A DNA stretch of 64,000 bases, from positions 980,893 through 1,044,892 of the forward strand of contig KN832555.1 of assembly GCA_000827205.1 (NCBI GenBank), given 5' to 3'. Source of the stretch: Plicaturopsis crispa FD-325 SS-3. Its lineage: Eukaryota > Basidiomycota > Agaricomycetes > Amylocorticiales > Amylocorticiaceae. Position numbers and translations under genes: made by a program. Of this stretch, positions 53,113 to 64,000 are shown in pieces. Within the stretch, counting starts at the first letter, position 1, and every line of letters starts with the position of its first letter. The notes beneath the pieces are model-generated. The model was not told where the DNA came from. It did no database searches and saw nothing but the letters and a program-made list of their open reading frames with translations.

Positions 53113-54540
53113 TGTCGAGCCTGCCGGCGACGAGCTGACCCGTCCTGGCGATAGCGTTTTCTCATTCTCGCTCGGCGCTCTGCAGAATAAAATGCATCAA
53201 AAAGTGCTCCTGTAGCGATAAACACGGGCGAAAAAAGGGAGAATGACAAAGGGGGGCGCGCGCGGAGAGGGGGGGCGCCTAGAAATATGGGCATACGTAC
53301 CGCGATGCGACTGGCGACTGTTCCTCTGGGTTTAGGAGATTGGATATGCTCGACATGGGGGCGTTCTGGGTGATGTTATTGTTTTGAGGGGGATTTGGGC
53401 TGCCTATATTGGGTCGGTAAAGTTTGGCAGGACCCACAAGCGCAAATACAAGGCCCATGTTTCGTTACGTAATCTCAGACTCAGCCCATTATTCTTTATG
53501 AGATCCGACGCAGATCCAGACTCCGCGTTCTCTTGCCGGCGTCCTTCGAGTCTTCGACAAGTTCTTTCCGAGGGCGGTTGCACATGCTTTGGCCAGGACG
53601 CTTGTCTCCCTGAGCATCCGTCGAGACAGTTCTTTCAACCTCACGGGCTCGGATACAGTACTTATTCTTGTCAAACGTCTGCTTTTTATAAGGGGGGTCT
53701 TGTCAATAGGTCAATCAGCCGAAGCTCGGCGCGGTACTGAACGCGTCCTCGTCGCGAGCGCTCTGGACACGGACCTCTACGCGATATTGTAGTGCTCATT
53801 CCGCGCCTAAAACTACTTTATTCACCTTTATGCAGACAGAGCCTACTAAGAATATGTGTTTCCTTAATTTAGTATGATCTTCAGCCGCAGAAGTAAGTGT
53901 GTCTACTCCCTCCGCCCATCTTAGAAGAGTCTGACAGACTTGCGAGACATAAGTAACAGCTGTGAGGAGAATTCTGCACAAATCGTCGTAGTACATACTG
54001 CTGTTCTACGTACGTACCATTTCTGGACTTTGCGTTCGGTGCGACGCAACGATGTGACACATAAAATTTCAGCAAACGATGGCAACGCGTTAGTGAAGTT
54101 TGCGCGGTTCACAGCGTATCGCCCTTATCCGTGCCTATGCAGCGCGGGATGAATGACAAGTGCCATTCGAGGCCATGCAAGTTGAGGCGTACAAGTGGGA
54201 CCGGTCAACATCCGGACTCTGGACATCACCAAAGCCTGTTGATAGATGAGACTCAGATACAGCGCGATATATATGCGGAAAGCAGTGTGGAACGCACGAA
54301 AAGAGCCAACGAGTCGTCGACGACGACGTATCCGCAATTGTCCGTGTAAAAACCGACCTGTCGACAAGCCCCCCGCGTAGACTACAGGACGCGCACACTC
54401 AAGGGCATTGAAAACAAGGACCGCGTTCATTCAGGAGTCGTGAAGGTCGTCAAAGGAAATACCATATAATCGAAAATGGACCGTGTAGTATTTATTAGAT
54501 GAGTGTGAAAGGAATGAGAAAAAAGGCAGTACTAGTTCTT
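53113..54540. other. Intergenic, no supported gene
   Basis: A 1.4-kb region upstream of the forkhead gene and downstream of the CBS/PB1 gene. A purine-rich G tract lies near 53.25-53.28 kb on the plus strand. No conserved coding block is seen. Confidence 0.5.
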
Positions 54541-57118
54541 CTAGTAGTCCGACCTCGTGAGCCGCGAAATCGTGAACACGCCCACAATGACCGCGGCCAG
54601 CGCACCGATGCTCGCAGGGAGCAATAAATCCTTGGGTATACCGAATATCTCGTCCTGCGCAGGCACGTGCGGGTGCGATGGCGGCGTGAACGACACGCCC
54701 TCCGGAAGCACCGCTTCGCCCTTGTCGAGCTCCTTCGTCTCCTCCTTCGCCGCTGCCGCTGCCTCCACGGCCTTACCCTCAGCCTTGCCGGAGCCTGCCT
54801 CCGCCCACGCTTTGCCGCCTTGCACGAAGAGCACGACGCGGTCCGTCCCTGCCGCCCGTGCGATCTTGACAGCGTCGGTCACGTCCGTGTCCGATGTGAT
54901 CAGAACGGTGTCGCCGTCTGCATCTGTGTACGACAGATGGAAGTCCTCTGGGTCCGGCCGCGCGTGCCCATCGTCCTCCTCGGGGGTCTCGAAGAACGGG
55001 TCCGTCGCCAGCTTCCCCGTGACGATATCCCGCAAGTTCTCCACGTTGTCGTGCCGCGCCTGGAATCGGTGCGTGCGCCCACTCGGCGTGCGGAACTTGA
55101 ACACGTACGTCCCATCGTCAACGGGCAGAGCCGACGGCGCAAGGCCCGTAATCGAAGGGAGCGCGCGGCTGTTCTTCCGCGAGTGGCCTTCGAAGACAGA
55201 GCCGTGGTCGTCGTCCATGACGGAGGCGGAGTCGTTCGGGTGGACCTCAGAGTGCGGCGATTGCGGCAGCCGCGAGAGGCTGTGGTGGAACGAATTGTCC
55301 GTGGGCATGTGCGATCCCGACATGACGGACTCTGTGTCGTCGCCACCGCCGAGGGAGTCGAAGAAGCGGCCCCACATAGGCCCACCTTCCTGTTCTTGAA
55401 CGGCCTCGCCTCCGCCTGTGTTGTCAGATCCCATCGAGTTCATCTGCACAATTCCTGTTAGTTCAGACAGAAACGAAACCGAAAGCGCTGACGCCGTACC
55501 TGCTCGAGGGTCGCATAGGTGAGCTTGAGCACGTCCACGATGGCGACCAAACGGCCATCAGCCTCGACAACAGGCAAGTTGAGGTAGTGACCATCTGAGA
55601 GTAAGGATGTAAGCAAGTTGAACGTCGCAAAGTCCACAATTGTACGCACTGTGCATCTTTTTCAGCGCATCATGTACGCTAAGCGTGGGCTCCGCGGTAT
55701 CCGGATGGGGCGTCATCACTCTGATGACACTGCATCTGCCCGCATCAAGCCCTGCCGCAATGACACGCAACACGACGTCCTTGCTGGTAAAGATACCCGC
55801 AATCTTGGGCGGCGGCGCAAGCGGGCCATGCTCGCCCTCCATCACACACACGGCCGTGGTGCGGCGCTCCTTCATGAGCTTCGCAACCTCGCGCACAGTC
55901 GTCTTGGGGCCGACCGTCGCGGGTTGGGTGCGCGCGTCCATGACGGTCGTGAGATCCGGCAGTGCGGTCTTTTCGCGCAGCGCGTCGACGTACGCGAGCA
56001 TCGCCGCGGCCTGGGGGTTCGTGCCCATGCCCGAGCCGAGCTCCGACTGCACGCCCGCGAGCGCGCTGTAGAGCTTCTCGGACGCGGAGGAGCTGCGCTC
56101 GACTTTGCCGAGAGCCTCGTGGAACACTTTCGTGATATCGAGGAGGCCGACGACGTTGCCTTCTTCGTTGCAGACGGGCTATAGGGCATTTGTCAGCGGC
56201 GTGTTTCTTTTGTTTGGAGGACAGTTGTGACATACAAGATGCCTAAAGTGCCTTGTAACCATGAGCTGCAAGGCTTCTGTCGCGCTGGTCGTGTCTCGGG
56301 TGACCATAGGGCCGCGCGTCATGATCTGGCTGACCGGAGTCGTGTGTGGGTTCAGACCGTCCGCAGTCACCTGCGTATGAGTTAGCTGCTGAACACTAAA
56401 CGCGCTGCCAAGTCCACGCATACCCGATAAGCAAGGTCCTTCGCGGTAAAGATACCGCTCAGTCCCTCTTCGTCATCTACAACCAACACGCAATCTGTTC
56501 GTTTCGCGGCGCAGAGCTGGCTGGCCTCTGCGACGGTAATATTCTCGGGAACGGTCAGCGCGGGACTCGGCTTGAGCGCGGCGACCGTGCCTTTCGCGAC
56601 GGCGGATTTGCCGCTGCGCTTGCCTCTCCCGGGGGCATGCGTAGTCGATATCGTGCGCTTCCGAGACAGCTCAGACTCGATCTTCTTGCGTATCGCCTGT
56701 GGGAGTTTCGCGATGTGAGCACTCGTCCTCCGCGGGTACGTTGTTCGCAGACGTGATATATGATTCGACGCTGAGTGGGCGCGCCCGTCGAACACGTATG
56801 GGTTCGAGGACATGGCCGGGGAGATAGTGGTGTATGCAACACGTGTGTTGGGTGCATCCATACGCCCTCTCCAGCGTGCAGTGCCTATGTATGACAAAGA
56901 TGGACAGTGGGACTGACCTCGTCCTTCTTGGACTGCTTTCGCCTCGTCTCGTACAGACCGCCTGTTTGCCCTGATACAGCAGACATTGACACGGAAGGAC
57001 CGGATTGGTGACGGCTCAAGGGGAGCGGTGAAGCCGAGCGGTCTGGAAAGCTGACCGAGTTTGCAGATGCGCTTTTGTGAGAAGGCGAGTGCGATGCTGG
57101 CACGGGAATGCGGGACAT
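54541..57118 (-). CDS. CBS-domain and PB1-domain membrane-anchored protein (Mug70-like)
   Basis: The ATG at 57116-57118 gives MSRIPVPASHSPSHKS. After a Ser-rich N-terminus come CBS domains: ALTVPENITVAEASQLCAAK with RTDCVLVVDDEEGLSGIFTA and KDLAYRV; VSQIMTRGPMVTRDTTSATE with PVCNEEGNVVGLLDITKVFH; then ATVGPKTTVREVAKLMKERR with IAGIFTSKDVVLRVIAAG; and SVIRVMTPHPDTAEPTLSVH with LPVVEADGRLVAIVDVLKL. A PB1 domain follows: GTYVFKFRTPSGRTHRFQAR, then DFHLSYTDADGDTVLITSDT. The C-terminus has a hydrophobic span (LLLPASIGALAAVIVGVFTI) before RLTRSDY at 54541. The order CBS x4, PB1, transmembrane tail matches fission yeast Mug70-type proteins. CBS pairs usually bind adenosine nucleotides. About 750 residues. 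Confidence 0.88.
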
Positions 57119-57582
57119 CAACTGTTCGAGTTTTTGTCGAAGAATAAATCAGCGGCAGACGAAAGTTGCGGTCCAACCGAGAAATTTCGTGTTTAGTCCC
57201 GTTTTGAAGTCGCGCGGGAAAACTCGCTTCCCTCAGCTTCTCCACCTTCGGACCGACGTGTTCTCAACCACAACGGCTTGTCTTACATCTCTGGGTGCTC
57301 TCCTGAATTCGTATCGTCCATCTGCACACAGCGGTACCACAAACACGACGGAAACGCGAGAAATCTTCCACTTCCTGCTAACTGACGCGTAACTGTGGCG
57401 TCGTCCCAATCCATTGCTATGCGGCCGGTCATGAACTTGTTCGCAGGATTCCAGACGGCATTGGCGATACATTGTGTGCTAGCTAAGACGGAATTACAGT
57501 AACATTACGAACATAGTTCTCGCTCTTGGATATCCTTGCTGCATCTGCTCCCGAGAGTCGCGTCGACACCTGGGCCAACCCC
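57119..57582. other. Intergenic gap
   Basis: Upstream region of the CBS/PB1 gene and 3' flank of the KKRI membrane protein gene. No gene is seen. Confidence 0.5.
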
Positions 57583-57946
57583 CTATATCCTCTTCTTCGA
57601 CGCCCGTTTCACCCCTCCCTGTTGCTTGTACTTTGTGGTGTACAGATAGTACCCGCCCCCTAGAACCAGGACAACGAAGAAATTCGCTGAAAAAGATGTT
57701 AAGAACGAGCGCCCACTTTAGGTCCAAGTTGAAGACAGACGCACCGGCTACGAAGCCAAACACACCCTGGAACAGGTCTATGCCTAGCTGTACAAGAGTC
57801 TGCAGCAGGTGGAAGACCTCCTGAAGGATGTTTTGGCCGAGGCCGATGATAGACGCGAAGACGGCCACGACCGAGTTGAAGAGCGAGATCCCTATGCCCG
57901 CGAGGGCTTGGATAAAGTCGCCAATGGATGCTGTTACGGATGGCAT
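57583..57946 (-). CDS. Small double-spanning membrane protein with KKRI end
   Basis: The ATG at 57944-57946 opens MPSVTASIGDFIQALAGIGI. Splicing VFGFVA to ANFFVVLVLGGGYYLYTTKY and KQQGGVKRASKKRI gives about 100 residues with the stop at 57583-57585. The first part has long hydrophobic and amphipathic segments; the second is a clear membrane helix. The C-terminus is KKRI, a KKxx signal that returns proteins from the Golgi to the ER when facing the cytosol. The family is unnamed to me but the fold suggests an ER membrane protein. The donor (GTGCGT) and acceptor (TTTTTCAG) are good. Confidence 0.75.
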
Positions 57947-58316
57947 GGCTGTTGAAAGCTAGGCGTTGAACACAACGCCATCGGAAACCAGCTTGCTTTT
58001 AAAGTGTCCAACTGACGCCTCAAGGGCGCGGATGCAGCTCCCATGCGCTCATTCATCGTCCCTCGGAACGTCATTGCAAGGTGGCGGTGCAATAATATTT
58101 CAGAAGTCCTGACTTGGTCCTGACAGAAAATTAATTATATACGATAGATGTCCGGCTCAAAACAGGTCGGATTTGCAGCTACTGACGACTCGAGTGTACA
58201 CATAGCGAGAGATAGGTAGTCCACACAAACCCGCATCTCTATGTACTGGTTTCGATGAAAAAGCGTTGGCAAAAGGAAAACGGGAGAGACTACACACAGC
58301 AGTCCAGATAACAGAC
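57947..58316. other. Intergenic gap
   Basis: The stretch between two minus-strand membrane-protein genes shows no gene. Confidence 0.5.
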
Positions 58317-59499
58317 CTAATTACGCGCCGCGCGGGGGACACCAGCAGCCGGGACAGTTTGCGGGGCAATCGAGCTCCCTGACCACCTCCCGATGAGCAT
58401 CTTCAGCTTCTCCCACACCTGTAGCGCCACGGGAGGGTTTCCAGGCCTGCTGGCGAGCGCGTCGATTCTCCTGGTCGCGACGCCGATCGCATCGCGCGTG
58501 AAGGCGCTCTGGAAGTACCGTTGGCGGAGGAAGTGCGCATATACGAGCGGGGAGAGCAGCGAGTTCTGGAAGGTGACGGCACCGATGACGACGCGGGCGA
58601 GGATGACGAGCTCGATGTAGGCGACCGCTTTCATCGCGGTGTCGTAGTTGGCTGTTGCATCCACGCGTAAATTACAGTGAGGACCACGAGTGCACGGCGT
58701 GACCACTGACCTTTGACCCAGACTTGCAGTTTCTTTGCGAAGGGGTGCGGCTGGGGAGGACCACCGGCGTTGGCGGGCGCACCGGGGGCCAGGAATTGTG
58801 GCATGAGGGTCGTACGCGTGAACGTTAAGGCGTGGAAGAGCGAGAAGATCGTGTACGGGACGAGGGTAACTAAATCGTACGCGTTCAGACGTCATTCACG
58901 AATAAGACGAAATTAGCGTACTAGTGATAGGCTTCGAGGACCACCAGAAGAACGCGAGAATGAAGTATTGCACATTCTACAAGCCAAATCCCCATCAGAA
59001 GCACTCGTTAAAGTGAAAGATGGCCACATACCTCGTCGAGCAACGCGCGCCTAATGAATGCCATGTTCGGTTGGGGTGTCTGGCAAATCATGAGACATAG
59101 TCTTTACGTCATGAACAGCACACAAACTCACTCCCAATGATTTTCTGCCAGAGCGTCCACGACGATTAGAAAAACAAGTCAATGCAGCGAAACACGAGGC
59201 AAACGCACTGGCAAACGATAGCATAGCTGACGAGAGCGCCCGTAAAGCTGGCTGCGGAGTGTGAGCTGTGATTGAGCGGCCTACTCGCACAATCGGCTGG
59301 GACAAGTTACACGTACCTTTATACCACCACGCCGACACGTTCTTGAACATGACCCATGCTACGAAGTAACGCAAGGCCGACACCAACAGCAGGAAATGGC
59401 CCGACGCCCAAAGATAGTGCTACGCGAAGTCGTGATCCACTCAGTAAACACGCTTTCCTACGATTAGAAACCCGACCGAAATACCTGTGTCGTCGCCAT
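58317..59499 (-). CDS. TMEM33: TMEM33/Pom33/Tts1 family ER membrane protein
   Basis: These proteins shape ER tubules and help nuclear pore distribution. The ATG at 59497-59499 gives MATTQ, spliced to HYLWASGHFLLLVSALRYFV and AWVMFKNVSAWWYK. ASFTGALVSYAIVC, MAFIRRALLDE, VPYTIFSLFHALTFTRTTLM and PQFLAPGAPANAGGPPQPHP follow. The last exons give ANYDTAMKAVAYIELVILAR, VVIGAVTFQNSLLSPLVYAH and FLRQRYFQSAFTRDAIGVAT, ending VPAAGVPRAARN at TAG 58317-58319. Several membrane helices and the YxHFLRxRYxxSxxTR block fit the family. About 295 residues with five or more short introns, some exons being only tens of bases. Confidence 0.9.
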
Positions 59500-59783
59500 T
59501 ATTTGGAAGAGATAAGTTCAACAAGAGCGAGACCACGCCGATTTTCGACTTGAGTGGATGGCGGTTGAAAAGGTGTCCGAATGAGCAGCACATCCTCCTG
59601 ACGCACGCTTTAGGGCGGGTTTGGGCCACGCAATCACCACGTGTATTATAGCGGCCCGTGTATGACATCCCCCAGCCTGTTTCATCTCGTCCTCGAGGAC
59701 GAATACATACACCGCAAAGAATTAGATAGCAGGACATCCCAGTGGTAAGAAAAAATCAAGCAAGAACAACAAGTAGAGTAGGA

Positions 59784-61692
59784 TCATCGACTCCATCCTT
59801 TTTGTCGGTCGGCGCGTTTTTTGTACACCTCCTTCTCCACCTTTTGCCGCCCGTTCGTCTCGATCCGCCGTTCCTTCCCTTGCCTCCGCGCTTGACTTCT
59901 CGGTGCATCGCCGCCTTCACCTTCGTCTCCGGACGCGTCTTCCCACTCTTCCTCGCCCTCGCTGCCCTCGACGTCGTCTCTCGAGCGCTTCTTCCCGGTG
60001 GCCCCCTTGCCCCCGCCGATATTGACGTTGACCCGAGGAGGCACGGCGAACCCAAACGCCTTGCCCACTTTCGCGAGATCGAGGGCGTTGACGTCGAAGA
60101 TTTTCTTCAGCGAGTAGGATGCATATGCTTGCAAGTATGACCGGTACCCGTCTCGCGCCGACTGGTGCAGGAAGTAATTCTTCTGAAGAAGTTTCTCAAG
60201 CTGTGGAGAAAATCAACAAACGGGCAGCGTCGCAGAAGGATATGTACACACCTGACTCTGGACATTGGCAATTCGATCCGCAGGGAAGCTGAACTCGTTC
60301 AACGGAACTTTGGCCTCTTTGAGATATCGCAAGAACCCTAGCTCGCTCTCGAGCAGGAACAGTAAACTCTTGCCGACTTTACCAGCGCGTGCTGTCCGGC
60401 CGACACGGTGAATGTAATCACGAGGGTCGTCTGGCGGGTCGAACTGCACAATCCAGTCGACTCGAGGGATGTCGAGCCCTCGGGCAGCTACGTCCGTGGA
60501 TAGGAGTATGCCGGACTCGGCGTTGATGAACTCAAAAAATGTGTTCGTCCGTTTTTGTTGTTTTTGTTTTCCCTGAAGAACGTACAATGTTAGCAAGTAG
60601 CGAGAATATTGTAGCGGAGATACGCACGTGAAGATCCAAGACAGGCACATCGATATAATTTAACAGCTCGCCGTGGTATTTGACCGAATTACAGCTGGAG
60701 AAGAATACAATGATTTTCTTCTTGAGATTTTTCTTGAGGAAGGTGAAGAGGAGGAGGAAGCGGCGGTCGGAGGGGCAGACGACGTAGCCCTGGGATAATG
60801 TAGACACAGTGCTCGTCATCTCTTCTTTGTCGACATCGATATGTATTGGCCCGGGTCGTAGCGACATGCGTGCAAGATCCTGTACTTTGGTCGTTTGTGT
60901 TGCAGAAAACAACATCGACTGGCGGTTGTCTAGATTTGGGATGTTAGGAGATGGCCAACTGAGCATGAAATGGGGAGCTTACCGTTAGGCAAAATTGATA
61001 TGATTCGCTTCATCTCTTCCTCGAACCCGACTTCTAATATCCGGTCGGCCTCATCTATCACAAGTGCCTTCAGATTCCGGAAAACAAAACCCTTCGTATC
61101 CTGAACAGTGAAACCAGATGAGCTTCGTCCACCGCTTTTTGCTGCAATAGCACGAACCATAAGATGATCCAGCAGCCGACCCGGAGTAGCGACGATCAGG
61201 TTGACGCCTTTCGCCAACTTATCTGCCTCTGCTTTCCGGTTGGCACCGCCAATAACGATACCGAATGTCTGCGAGTGGTGGGCCATGAGATCTTTCGCTA
61301 CGCCGAATATTTGCAGCGCAAGTTCTCGGGTCGGAGAGACGATAATGATTCCAGTACCTACAACACTCCGTGAGTTTTATCGCACCACATTGTATAGTGA
61401 CACGACAAAGCGCACCATTTCGAGGCTTGAATTTCATCCGATGTAACAACTCGACTGCAGGAATGAGAAAAGCCAGAGTCTTTCCAGACCCTGTCCGTGC
61501 CGCGCCAAGCACGTCCTTCCCAGCGAGAAGCGGCGGGATCGCTTTTGCCTGCACAGGCGTCATCGTCGTAAAGCCCATATCTGCGAGGGCCCTATTCGTC
61601 GGTTCAGAGAGCTCGAGCGTGGAGAACGGGAGTCGTCCGGGGGCGGACTCTGCGGGTACCGCAGATGGCGCTGCGACATCTTCGGCCGCCAT
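59784..61692 (-). CDS. HAS1: DEAD-box RNA helicase HAS1
   Basis: HAS1 releases U14 snoRNA and acts in both ribosomal subunit pathways in the nucleolus. The ATG at 61690-61692 opens [20 protein letters not shown]. Motifs in order are the Q motif ([20 protein letters not shown]), [81 protein letters not shown] and [13 protein letters not shown]1-specific blocks include [19 protein letters not shown] and [20 protein letters not shown] with [15 protein letters not shown] charged, acidic then basic tail ends [10 protein letters not shown] at 59784. About 520 residues, normal length, with six or so introns. Confidence 0.96.
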
Positions 61693-61901
61693 TTTTGTTG
61701 TCCTAATCAAAAAGTCGTTTAAAGGGCGTTAGATGTAGTAGATAGCAGCTACAGTTGATTTGGATAGAGTATATAAAGAGCAGTCTGCGCGCTGCAGGAG
61801 ATTGAGATGGGTGCAGAAAGTAATTTTCGGTAATCGGAAGTCCCCTGCAAAGTTTCCTCGGAGCTTGCCGAACGACCTCGACGCAATTAATTACCGCGAC
61901 G
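61693..61901. promoter_or_regulatory. Divergent promoter, HAS1 / PTH2, with TATATAAAG
   Basis: The two start codons are 209 bases apart facing away. TATATAAAG at 61770-61778 suits a PTH2 transcript starting near 61.80 kb, about 125 bases before its ATG. Confidence 0.55.
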
Positions 61902-62927
61902 ATGCTCGCGCCCTCACAAAGTTCGTTGGTCGAAATGCTTTCTATCTGCTCGTCTCTGACAACAAAACCACAGTCGCTTTCGCCACCGCTCTTGTTGCCG
62001 CATCTTTAACGGCTGGCTACCAACTTGGGAAGTTGACACGAGTACCTCCGTCTCAAACGCCGAACTTGGACGCGAAGCAGGACGAGACCGAAGTTCAGGA
62101 TGTGGAAGAAGATGAGGACGACAGTGAAGACGAAGGTGCGCTCCGTGAGAGGGTGAAATAAATGTAGTGGACGACCCATTGACAATCGCGTTGTTAGATG
62201 AATCCGCCGCCGATGGAGATTTGGCAGCTATACAAGCAGGCTTCATGGAACCGTGTAAACTGGTAAGACGCATGCTCAATTATGCACCTGTATCGATCTT
62301 GAGTCGTACTTGAAGGTTCTGATCGTCCGGACAGACTTGAAGATGACACCAGGCAAAATAGCTGCACAGTGAGTGATCCTGCAGGTTACGTCTTCGAACG
62401 TCGTTAATTAATGGCATGTCTCTTAGATGCGGGTATGGATTCAAGACTCACAATCTTCTTAACGTCCGTTGATAGCAAATTAGGCACGCGACACTGGCAT
62501 GCTACAAGGCATTGGTCAAAAAGAACCCAAAGCTCGTTCAACACTGGGAGCGTATAGGGTATAGCATTCAGGTATCTCCTTTGTCTTATAGCATTGACCA
62601 ATACAGCGTTCTAGGCAAGCCAAAATCGCGTTGAAGGCGAATTCTGAGGAACAACTACTGGAGCTAGAAGCTATCGCGAAAAGCCTCAACTTGTGTGCCC
62701 GCTCCATACAGGACGCGTCAGTAATCCGTTTATTTTTCGGAGACACATCTTCTTACGGGTTTTTGCTGGCAGTGGTCATACGCAGGTGGAGGCAGGATCG
62801 CGCACGGTTCTTGGAATTGGCCCCGGTAAGTATTTGATGCTCACAAGATGCGCGTGACGCTAATACTCGTCGAACAGCGCCGGTGAATTTGATCAACGAG
62901 GTTACCGGAAAATTACGATTGTTGTAA
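61902..62927 (+). CDS. PTH2: Peptidyl-tRNA hydrolase 2 with N-terminal membrane anchor
   Basis: PTH2 frees tRNA from stalled peptidyl-tRNA. A 19-base first coding exon (ATG 61902-61904, MLAPSQ) splices to IAFATALVAASLTAGYQLGK, a single membrane span as in yeast Pth2 at mitochondria. An acidic linker (VQDVEEDEDDSEDE) follows. The enzyme domain is CKLVLIVRTDLKMTPGKIAA, QCGHATLACYKALVKKNPKL, VQHWERIG, QAKIALKANSEEQLLELEAI, SIQDAGHTQVEAGSRTVLGI and GPAPVNLINEVTGKLRLL, stop at 62925-62927. The KMxxGKxAAQCxHA block, DAGxTQ and GSRTVLxIGP are hallmarks. The Cys-Gly pair of AAQCGHA needs a 6-base exon (62426-62431). Seven introns are inferred. Confidence 0.92.
62426..62431 (+). other. 6-nt microexon in PTH2
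   Basis: ATGCGG is flanked by TCTCTTAG and GTATGG. Joined to ...GCTGCACA before and GCACGCGACA after, it gives A-A-Q-C-G-H-A-T. Skipping it keeps the frame but removes the invariant-looking Cys-Gly pair. Confidence 0.8.
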
Positions 62928-63161
62928 TGCTACGCATAAACGATAATACAGTGTTACCATGCGGTTCTTCCGCTTCAAGCTGTCGTATCCGGAAAAGACT
63001 CTGGTGGTGATACAATTCTTGGTCAATACACTAATGATACAAGTCGCAGACGTCTATGGCTTTGGGGTGCACTCAGGCATGGAAGCCCTCCGATTTCTCC
63101 TCGAGACTGTGTCTCTTGGAGATGTACGAAGGGCGTTGCTTTAATGTGTCGACTCTCGCTT

Positions 63162-63776
63162 TCATCGCCTGCGGCCAACGCTGGGGCCGCTGCCTGCTTC
63201 ACCGCCTTGGCCTGCATTGCCTGTCGGAATCTCGTATCAGCAATCGGTACCACCGCGCAGTGTCGCACTACTGACCTGAGAACAGCTCCACCAACCCTCC
63301 TGTCTTGCCGTCGACGCTGCCGCCCGGAGCAGAGCCGCCGACACCTGTGTATGCATTGCTGCCACTTCCTCCGCCTCCGCCTCCTCCGCTGCCGCCGCCG
63401 CTCGAGATGGCTTTGTAGCCCTTGAACTTGATGCGCCTCCCTGTGCCCGCGGGCCCAGAGCTAGCATCCCCTCCTTGGCCTGCATTGTCTGCGAATGCCA
63501 TCGTCAGCAAAGGTGCTCGTGCTATAGCCGTACATGCCGCGTATACTCACCAGAGAACAGGTCAACGAGACCTCCAGTCGAGCCCAGCCCGCTGGTCCGT
63601 TCGGAACCGAAGCCACCGGATGAGCCTACTACTGATCCACCGGGAGCCTTCCCGCCTGCCCCGGTGTATGCGTCGCCTCCGCGGACCATGATCTGCCTGG
63701 GCAGAGGCCATGGTGCTGCGGCTGCGAGCTGGAGGGAGGCGGCGAGGACGGTGAAGATGATGGTGGTGGAGCGCAT
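63162..63776 (-). CDS. Small secreted glycine-rich repeat protein
   Basis: The ATG at 63774-63776 opens a signal peptide, MRSTTIIFTVLAASLQLAAA, with likely cleavage after AAA. The mature part is repetitive: DAYTGAGGKAPGGSVVGS and STGGLVDLFSG in exon 1; DNAGQGGDASSGPAGTG, RRIKFKGYKAISSGG, a Gly-run, NAYTGVGGSAPGGSVDGK and TGGLVELFSG in exon 2; GNAGQGGEAGSGPSVGRRR then stop (63162-63164) in exon 3. Both introns split LFSG/xNAGQGG at the same phase-1 place, so exons 1-2 look like copies of one unit. About 165 residues. It could be a cell-wall or pheromone-like secreted protein; function is unknown. A TATA box lies 125 bases upstream. Confidence 0.7.
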
Positions 63777-63897
63777 GATGGTGGAAGTGCGAGTGAGAAT
63801 GGGTGGGTGGAAGGCAAGTATTGAGCGGCGGGGAAGTAGTGAAGTGGTGGTGAACAACAAGGGATGTTGTTGGAAATGTCTAGGATGTGGGCCCGCT

Positions 63898-63903
63898 TTT
63901 ATA
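63898..63903 (-). promoter_or_regulatory. TATA box of the secreted glycine-rich protein gene
   Basis: The minus strand reads CAATATAAAAGCGG about 125 bases before the ATG. Confidence 0.5.
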
Positions 63904-63908
63904 TTGCT

Positions 63909-63976
63909 AGTGATCTGAGGCTGACGACGTGAGGCTAACGGTTTCAGTGGCTGACCTGAGGCTGACCTGGGGCTGA
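63909..63976. repeat. Short imperfect tandem repeat, TGAGGCTGAC units
   Basis: Units close to CTGAGGCTGAC occur about four times at the right edge, just upstream of the TATA box of the secreted protein gene. They may be promoter repeats. Confidence 0.55.
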
Positions 63977-64000
63977 CTGCGAAGACGCGACCAGCGCGTT

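Noticed and set aside
54557-55461. Plus-strand frames of 264-280 codons
   Set aside because: Antisense shadows of the PB1-containing exon of the Mug70-like gene.

Overview
The window looks like gene-dense nuclear DNA of a mushroom-forming basidiomycete (Agaricomycetes). The evidence is many genes cut by short introns of about 50-60 bases with GT...AG ends, intergenic gaps of a few hundred bases, and protein families typical of that group: a BTG/Tob protein, F-box proteins, a basidiomycete-style chromodomain protein and a multi-copy agaricomycete transposase family. I assembled exons by eye from splice sites and protein-family conservation; no search was run, so internal exon borders are approximate unless stated.

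Left part (1-9 kb, all minus strand): the 5' part of the proteasome activator BLM10 (it runs off the left edge), a conserved coiled-coil protein, a REX4-like exonuclease relative whose catalytic acids look substituted, and mitochondrial biotin synthase. At 10-17.6 kb lies a large transposase-like gene with a P-element/THAP9-like layout. Its C-terminal zinc-finger exons are separated from the rest by a ~2 kb AT-rimmed insert with inverted ends. A gene-poor stretch follows to about 21 kb, with one 69-residue protein.

Middle part (21-44 kb): a BTG/Tob protein, ribosomal protein eS27, a peroxisomal acyl-CoA thioesterase ending in AKL, and the repair factor RAD14/XPA. Then comes the most striking block: three diverged paralogues of an NBR1-like selective-autophagy receptor (PB1 plus 3, 4 and 2 ZZ fingers), all on the minus strand, interleaved with a chromodomain gene and an aminodeoxychorismate lyase gene. 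Only the first paralogue keeps the four-tryptophan NBR1 domain. All three share a cysteine-pair helix motif, and the first two share a C-terminal tail.

Right part (44-64 kb): two F-box proteins, the U3 snoRNP WD40 protein UTP13, a forkhead factor, a CBS+PB1 protein like fission yeast Mug70, a small membrane protein ending in KKRI, a TMEM33/Tts1 protein, the DEAD-box helicase HAS1, peptidyl-tRNA hydrolase PTH2 (divergent from HAS1) and a small secreted glycine-rich repeat protein. UTP13 and HAS1 both serve ribosome production. Several genes carry very small coding exons (3, 6, 18 and 21 nt) that encode core family motifs, so automated gene models here are likely to be wrong at those places.
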